Shown piece by piece: positions 5,111-9,735 of a stretch of 9,735 bases of DNA (within the stretch, counting starts at the first letter, position 1; every line of letters starts with the position of its first letter). The translations under genes and the position numbers were made by a program. Below the pieces are notes generated by a model that did no database searches, was not told the origin of the DNA, and saw only the letters and a program-made list of their open reading frames with translations. Source of the stretch: CAZEID01 sp964512075 (GTDB lineage: Bacteria; Patescibacteriota; WWE3; 9FT-COMBO-53-11); assembly GCA_964512075.1 (NCBI GenBank), contig CAZEID010000007.1, positions 1-9,735 on the forward strand, in the 5' to 3' direction.

Positions 5111-6120
5111 AAGCCGCTGAAGTCTTGGAGAATGCTCTTGAGGAAATATCTCGAGCGATGGACCCCGAGGAGCTGGAGGCGGTCCGGTTGCGGTACTTGG
5201 GAAGGAACGGAATCCTCAACCAGCTTATTGCGGAGATTCCGGAGCTTCCTCGGCCGGAAGACCGGAAAAGAGCGGGAGAATACCTTAACGAAGTTAAGGA
5301 GCGGATTGAAAAACATCTTGCGGAGAAGGGCCAAAAGATTAAGGAGCAACTTTTAGAGGAAATTGGCAAAAGAGCTTTTGACATTACTGCCCCGGGGGAA
5401 AAACCAATTTTGGGAGCAGTGCATCCTCTGACGAAATTTAGAGAGTTTGTTCGGGATGTTTTCACCCAACTAGGTTTTGAGGAGGTTTACGCTCCTCACT
5501 TAGAGAACGACGAATTTAATTTTAGTCTGCTGAATATGCCTCCCGATCATCCCGCTCGGGATCTTTGGGACACCCTTTATTTGGAAGATGGTCGGCTAAT
5601 GCGAACCCATACTTCCAATATGCAAGTGCGGGAGATGCGAAAAAGGAAACCTCCGATTCGCGTTATGACTTTTGATCGGTGCTTCCGCTACGAAAATATG
5701 GACCCCCACCACAGTCATACTTTTACTCAGTTCGAGGTCCTTTATGTTGACCAAGACGTCTCTATGGCCCAGCTCAAATTCCTTTCCGACCTCTTTTTGA
5801 AACTGGTTTTTGGCGAAAAGACTGCTACCCGCTTCCGACCAAAATATTACCCGTTCGTGGAGCCGGGGGTCGGAGTGGACGCTCTTTGCCCATTCTGTGA
5901 AGGGAGAGGATGCAAAGTTTGCGGAATGGAGGGTTGGTTTGAGATTGCCGGGGCCGGGCTAGTCCACCCCCAAGTCCTCCGAAACGGAGGAATCGACCCA
6001 AAGAAATATTCGGGATTGGCTTGGGGATTCGGAGCGGAACGAATGTTGATGGTCAAACAGGGGATCGATGATATTCGCTATTTTTATGAAGGGGATTTGA
6101 GGTTTCTGAAGCAATTTTAA
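5107..6120 (+). CDS. pheS: Phenylalanyl-tRNA synthetase alpha subunit
   Basis: Catalytic chain of the alpha2-beta2 enzyme that charges tRNA-Phe, 337 aa (E. coli 327). The N-terminal coiled-coil arm that reaches the tRNA covers about 1-90. The class II core follows: PHLENDEFNF near 130-139, the substrate loop MRTHTSNMQ (165-173), motif 2 FDRCFRYENMDPHHSHTF (189-206), and motif 3 GLAWGFGAERM (303-313). In motif 3, A305 corresponds to the Ala that sets Phe specificity in E. coli (A294). A four-cysteine insert, C261-x2-C264-x4-C269-x2-C272, precedes GWFEIAGAGLVHP and may bind zinc. I recall similar inserts in Firmicutes PheS. I chose ATG 5107, which overlaps the rplT stop. The frame stays open further upstream within rplT, but that extension has no PheS similarity. 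pheT follows after 1 nt. Confidence 0.97.
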   Translation: MKAAEVLENALEEISRAMDPEELEAVRLRYLGRNGILNQLIAEIPELPRPEDRKRAGEYLNEVKERIEKHLAEKGQKIKEQLLEEIGKRAFDITAPGEKPILGAVHPLTKFREFVRDVFTQLGFEEVYAPHLENDEFNFSLLNMPPDHPARDLWDTLYLEDGRLMRTHTSNMQVREMRKRKPPIRVMTFDRCFRYENMDPHHSHTFTQFEVLYVDQDVSMAQLKFLSDLFLKLVFGEKTATRFRPKYYPFVEPGVGVDALCPFCEGRGCKVCGMEGWFEIAGAGLVHPQVLRNGGIDPKKYSGLAWGFGAERMLMVKQGIDDIRYFYEGDLRFLKQF

Positions 6121-6121
6121 A

Positions 6122-8089
6122 ATGCGGGTTCCTTATAGTTGGTTAAAAGACTTTATCAATCTGCGCAGGCCGCCCGAAGCAGTCGCCCGCGACTTGTCCC
6201 TTTCTTCAATCGGAGTTAAGGAAATTATCGGGTCTGGCCAAGAAGCGGTACTGGACTTAGACATTACCTATAACCGGGGAGACCTCCTCTCAATTCTAGG
6301 GGTGGCAAGAGAATTGGCCGCACTTTATCGCCTTACATTTAAGGGTGAGGAAGAGAGATTTAAACCGCCGGCGGGAACCGCTCCGCTGAAAGTTAAAGTT
6401 GATCCAGGATTGGCAAAGCTTTATACCCTTACAAAAATTTCCCACCTTTCTTACAAGAGCACGCCTGAATTAATTCAGGACCGGTTAGAAGCGGCGGGGA
6501 TGCGCCCAATTAACCTTTGGGCGGATTTGACTAATTACCTTATGTTGGAATTTGGTCAACCCTTTCACGCGTTCGATGCCGAAAAGATTAGCCGACGAGA
6601 CCCAACCCTTTCGATCGAGGTGCGCAAAGCTAAGAAAGGGGAAAGGATCCGGACTTTAGACGGACTGGATCGAGATCTTTCTCCAGAAGATATCGTTATT
6701 GCGGACAAATTAGGACCAATTGCGATTGCCGGAGTTATGGGGGGAGAAGCTACTGAGGTTGGTGAGGGAACGACTGAAGTTATTCTCGAAGCAGCAATCT
6801 TTGATCCAATCTCGATTCGGCGAACGGCCCGAAGATTGGGTTTGCGTTCCGAGGCCAGCAATCGCTTTGAGCATTTCATATCTCCAGATAACTTATACAT
6901 ATCTCTTAACAAAATTGTTAAACTTTACCAACTTTACGGTAGGGGAGATGTTACCGCTTTTATTTCCGTTGGGGAAGATCGAACAGAGCCTTATTCTGTA
7001 GGGCTAACTCACGAAAAGCTGGCGGCAGTCGCCGGCGAGGCCATTCCGCTCCCCGTCGCCCGCGAACACCTAGAAAGACTCGGCTTTAAGGTCATGGCTT
7101 CCGAAAAAGGTCTTCTCTGTTGGCCACCTTTTTTTCGGGGAGACATTCGAATCCCAGAGGATGTCGCCGAGGAAGTTCTCCGGATGCACGGCTACGACCG
7201 GATCTCCCCCAAGCCCCTTCAAACTGCGATTGATCACGCCGGGATCAACGCGTTGGAGAGTTGGCGAGATCAGACGACCTCTTTCTTGGCGGACAGCGGC
7301 TTCGCGGAAACGATCAGCTTTCCGTTCGTTTCAACCCAGGCCCGGCTATTTTTAAACCAGAAGGAACTCCTAAAGTTGCAAAATCCGGTCTCCGCGGAGG
7401 CCGAATATCTCCGTCCTAATCTTATTTTCTCCCTTTTGGAGGTTGCCCAGAAGAACGCAGCGCGCCAGACTCATGGTCGGGTCTTCGAGTTGGGAAAAAC
7501 TTACTGCAAGGAAGAAGTGCTTGTATTGGGAGGGCTGATTTGGGGAGAGGAAAACCTATTTCTCCAGACTAAGGGGGTTCTCGAAGCCCTAGCCCAAAGA
7601 ATGCATTTACCCCTTGAATTCGAACCAGAAAAGAATCAATTCCTTCACCCCATCGAAGCTTCCCAAGTTAAGGTGGAAAACCAGAGAATTGGCTTCTTGG
7701 GAACTGTTCACCCCCATCTCGCCAAAGCTTTTGGCATCCCCGCGGCTGGGGCGTTTGAGGTAAATTTCGAAGAACTTTCCAAGCTGGCTAAACCTTGGGG
7801 AGCGTTTGTTCCGATTTCACTATACCCAGAGATTTACGAAGAGTACTCCTTCATTCTTCCGGAGAATCGTTCCTTGGGAGATTTAATCAAGCAACTCAAG
7901 GAAGTTTCCCCGCTGGTAAGGGAGATTGAAATTACGGATCGCTTTACCACTGCCGAAGGGAAGCGTTCCATTACATTGCGGATCACTTTTCAATCTGACG
8001 AGAAGAGTCTCTCCGGAGAAGACATCCAACCCTGGCGGGAAAAGATTTATCACCTAATCAAGAAGAGAGGCGGGGTGCCTAGGATTTAA
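6122..8089 (+). CDS. pheT: Phenylalanyl-tRNA synthetase beta subunit without EMAP-II/OB domain
   Basis: Partner chain of PheS that carries the editing and tRNA-binding modules; 655 aa against about 795 in E. coli. After the start MRVPYSWLKDFI (1-12) the chain passes from SLSSIGVKEI (about 27-36) straight to LDLDITYNRGDLLSILGVARELA (44-66). The OB-fold tRNA-binding domain (about 110 residues) that normally lies between is gone. The B3/B4 editing region is present, with TLDGLDR (178-184), GVMGGEATEV (204-213) and GLRSEASNRFEHF (240-252). So are B5, ending in RGDIRIPEDVAEEVLRMHGYDRI (339-361), and the catalytic-like B6-B7 module. The C-terminal FDX-ACB anticodon-binding domain (about 563-655) is present, although the usual RD of its first strand reads EE. 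ATG follows the pheS stop by 1 nt. Confidence 0.96.
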   Translation: MRVPYSWLKDFINLRRPPEAVARDLSLSSIGVKEIIGSGQEAVLDLDITYNRGDLLSILGVARELAALYRLTFKGEEERFKPPAGTAPLKVKVDPGLAKLYTLTKISHLSYKSTPELIQDRLEAAGMRPINLWADLTNYLMLEFGQPFHAFDAEKISRRDPTLSIEVRKAKKGERIRTLDGLDRDLSPEDIVIADKLGPIAIAGVMGGEATEVGEGTTEVILEAAIFDPISIRRTARRLGLRSEASNRFEHFISPDNLYISLNKIVKLYQLYGRGDVTAFISVGEDRTEPYSVGLTHEKLAAVAGEAIPLPVAREHLERLGFKVMASEKGLLCWPPFFRGDIRIPEDVAEEVLRMHGYDRISPKPLQTAIDHAGINALESWRDQTTSFLADSGFAETISFPFVSTQARLFLNQKELLKLQNPVSAEAEYLRPNLIFSLLEVAQKNAARQTHGRVFELGKTYCKEEVLVLGGLIWGEENLFLQTKGVLEALAQRMHLPLEFEPEKNQFLHPIEASQVKVENQRIGFLGTVHPHLAKAFGIPAAGAFEVNFEELSKLAKPWGAFVPISLYPEIYEEYSFILPENRSLGDLIKQLKEVSPLVREIEITDRFTTAEGKRSITLRITFQSDEKSLSGEDIQPWREKIYHLIKKRGGVPRI

Positions 8090-9735
8090 AGACAAGCTGT
8101 CGCACTAACGTAGACGGAAATATTTAGGGTAGTTGCTCCCCCTTTGTTATCCTCAACGTAAATAGAGAGTGTGTAATTTCCTGGAATGACTAAATCTTTC
8201 TTGCAGAGTTGGAAGAGAGGGAGCTCCGTTGGCCCATTATTTTTCGAAGAGTAATAGCCACTGGGAGCGGAGGTTGTTTTTCCCTTAGTCGCCCCCGCGT
8301 TACACTCGTCTGGCTCGGTTGGGCAGTCATCGCCGGACAAAGTAAACCGGACAAAGCTAATTGTGGTTCCGGGTTGGGCCACCGGAGTAGCTCGAACCTC
8401 AAAACTTTGGGGGAGGCTGCTCTTGCTAATCTCTGCTCCAGAGCTGTAGTTATGAAAGGTAACATTAGATTCTTTTAAGATGGGGCCGGTACTCCCGCCA
8501 GTGCAATCTAGCACGCTTCCGTTGCTGTCAAAGCAAAGCGTCGAGGTCTCTTTGGGTGGAAAATACTGGGACTGGCCTTTGTAAGTTTTGGCAACCCAAG
8601 CGTCGACGTCGTCTTGCCATTCCGGCCTTTCTGCGCGAATTTGAATGTAGTTTCGCTCCTCGGCTTGTCCCGCAGCGATACAAGCAGCGGAAGCGATTTT
8701 TCCATCCGGCTTGCAAATTTTGAGGCGCACGTGCCAATTGTCCGGTTCCGTTGGAACCGTTCCTTCGACAAACAAATCCGTTGCGGTCTCCGTTGTGTAT
8801 GGTCCCGGGGCCATTCCGGAGAGGCTATCCACGGTTCCACTTACAATTCCACTTGGTCGGACAAATTGAACATTCGGCTTCCCTTTAAGATAGGCCGTCA
8901 TAGCTTGGTTCCAGATTCGGGCCGCTCCGGCAAAAAAGTTTGGATTCATCGGCGAGTTATCGTTGTTTCCAATCCACGCCGCGATGGTAATCGAAACTTT
9001 AGAGCCGGGGTGAGCCGGGGTATACCCGATGGCCCAGTTGTCCCGATTATCGTTGGTCGTTCCCGTCTTGACCGCCACGGTGTGACCGGGAATGTTTAAT
9101 CCCAGTTGGTTTCCGGTCCCGAAGGTAAGAGTTCGAGCGTTGAAATCGGAGAGAATATCATTAATCAGGTAGGATATTTGCTCCGACAGCACTCGCACGC
9201 CGCTGTTGGGTTTAAACTCTTCTAACACGTGACCATTGTGATCGGTCACCTTGAGGATTGCCACGGGATCATGACGGACTCCTCCCGTGGCGAAGACCGA
9301 AAAAGCCGTGGCCATGTCAAGCATCTTAACCTCTCCGCCCCCCAGCGTCAGCGCAATTCCATACCGTCCCGGCTCATTCAAGGTAGTAATTCCCATTTCG
9401 TGGGCGGTAGCAATCATATTATCTACTCCAATTAGAGAAAGCATCTTTACCGCGGGAAGGTTGAGAGAGTTTCCTAAAGCCCTCCGGACGGAATGGATTC
9501 CGTAATTGCGGTTGGCAAAATTCTGCGGTTTGTAGGGAGGCTGACCAGCGCCCGCATCGAAAGTGGTTGGAACTCCAATTAATCGGGTTGCGGGAGAGAA
9601 TCCTTGCTTAAAAGCGGTGGCGTACATAATCGGTTTGATCGATGACCCGGGTTGGCGAGAGGGAGAGGTGGTGACATTGAATTGACCATCAATATCTTTG
9701 GCAAAGTAATCTTTGGACCCGACCATCGCCAAGAT
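8086..9735 (-). CDS. Class A penicillin-binding protein, C-terminal part (partial)
   Basis: The gene enters from the right edge; about 549 codons are visible and the true start lies outside. The transpeptidase domain cross-links peptidoglycan outside the membrane. Counting from the TTG at 9732, its motifs are SSIK in RQPGSSIKP (30-33, catalytic S30), SLN (89-91) and KTGT (222-225). The leading ILAMVGSKDYF is the typical entry to the transpeptidase domain of PBP1A-type enzymes, so a GT51 glycosyltransferase domain and a membrane anchor are expected upstream. After about residue 290 comes an extension of some 250 residues with eight cysteines (340, 351, 400, 410, 470, 477, 510, 547). It ends in a beta-sandwich-like segment (about 420-545; GNYTLSIYVEDNKGG) resembling Ig-like/PKD modules. 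Its TAA stop shares bases with the pheT stop on the other strand. Confidence 0.9.
   Translation of the reverse strand: MLAMVGSKDYFAKDIDGQFNVTTSPSRQPGSSIKPIMYATAFKQGFSPATRLIGVPTTFDAGAGQPPYKPQNFANRNYGIHSVRRALGNSLNLPAVKMLSLIGVDNMIATAHEMGITTLNEPGRYGIALTLGGGEVKMLDMATAFSVFATGGVRHDPVAILKVTDHNGHVLEEFKPNSGVRVLSEQISYLINDILSDFNARTLTFGTGNQLGLNIPGHTVAVKTGTTNDNRDNWAIGYTPAHPGSKVSITIAAWIGNNDNSPMNPNFFAGAARIWNQAMTAYLKGKPNVQFVRPSGIVSGTVDSLSGMAPGPYTTETATDLFVEGTVPTEPDNWHVRLKICKPDGKIASAACIAAGQAEERNYIQIRAERPEWQDDVDAWVAKTYKGQSQYFPPKETSTLCFDSNGSVLDCTGGSTGPILKESNVTFHNYSSGAEISKSSLPQSFEVRATPVAQPGTTISFVRFTLSGDDCPTEPDECNAGATKGKTTSAPSGYYSSKNNGPTELPLFQLCKKDLVIPGNYTLSIYVEDNKGGATTLNISVYVSATACL

Overview
The window looks like chromosomal DNA from a small-genome bacterium, most likely a Patescibacteria/CPR lineage (possibly near Microgenomates). 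This is an inference from gene architecture and has not been checked by any search. The main reason is that several housekeeping proteins have lost accessory domains. Trigger factor has no FKBP-type PPIase domain, ThrRS has no TGS domain, and the PheRS beta chain has no EMAP-II/OB tRNA-binding domain. Genes are packed tightly with 4-8 nt overlaps, GTG starts are common, and the standard code is used, with TGA acting as stop.

Layout: (1) 31-118, minus: tRNA-Leu(UAA) with encoded CCA. (2) 119-266: divergent promoter region. (3) 267-1306, plus: a 60-aa acidic zinc-ribbon protein translationally coupled to a short trigger factor. (4) 1354-1935, plus: clpP with its own, apparently leaderless, promoter. 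(5) 1936-2272: a 337-base stretch without protein genes. It holds two 5'-half tRNA remnants (one Ser(GGA)-like, one a partial copy resembling the next tRNA), an intact tRNA-Val(GAC), and an AT-rich leaderless promoter for the next operon. (6) 2273-8089, plus: one compact translation operon, thrS-infC-rpmI-rplT-pheS-pheT, with successive genes overlapping or 1-15 nt apart. (7) 8086-9735, minus: the 3' part of a class A penicillin-binding protein gene. It converges on pheT, shares its stop region, and runs off the right edge.

How it fits together: the genes cover protein birth and death. Trigger factor folds nascent chains and ClpP is the protease core. The large operon supplies two aminoacyl-tRNA synthetases (Thr, Phe), initiation factor IF3 and ribosomal proteins L35 and L20. 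The infC-rpmI-rplT-pheS-pheT order is a classic bacterial arrangement, here headed by thrS. The penicillin-binding protein belongs to a separate cell-wall function.

I see no phage, IS, CRISPR or toxin-antitoxin element, and no convincing new multi-gene system. The points most worth following up are: the leaderless extended -10 promoters of clpP and thrS, which suggest an IF3 feedback loop on its own operon; the decayed tRNA array upstream of tRNA-Val; the acidic zinc-ribbon protein coupled to a PPIase-less trigger factor; and the eight-cysteine tail of the penicillin-binding protein.
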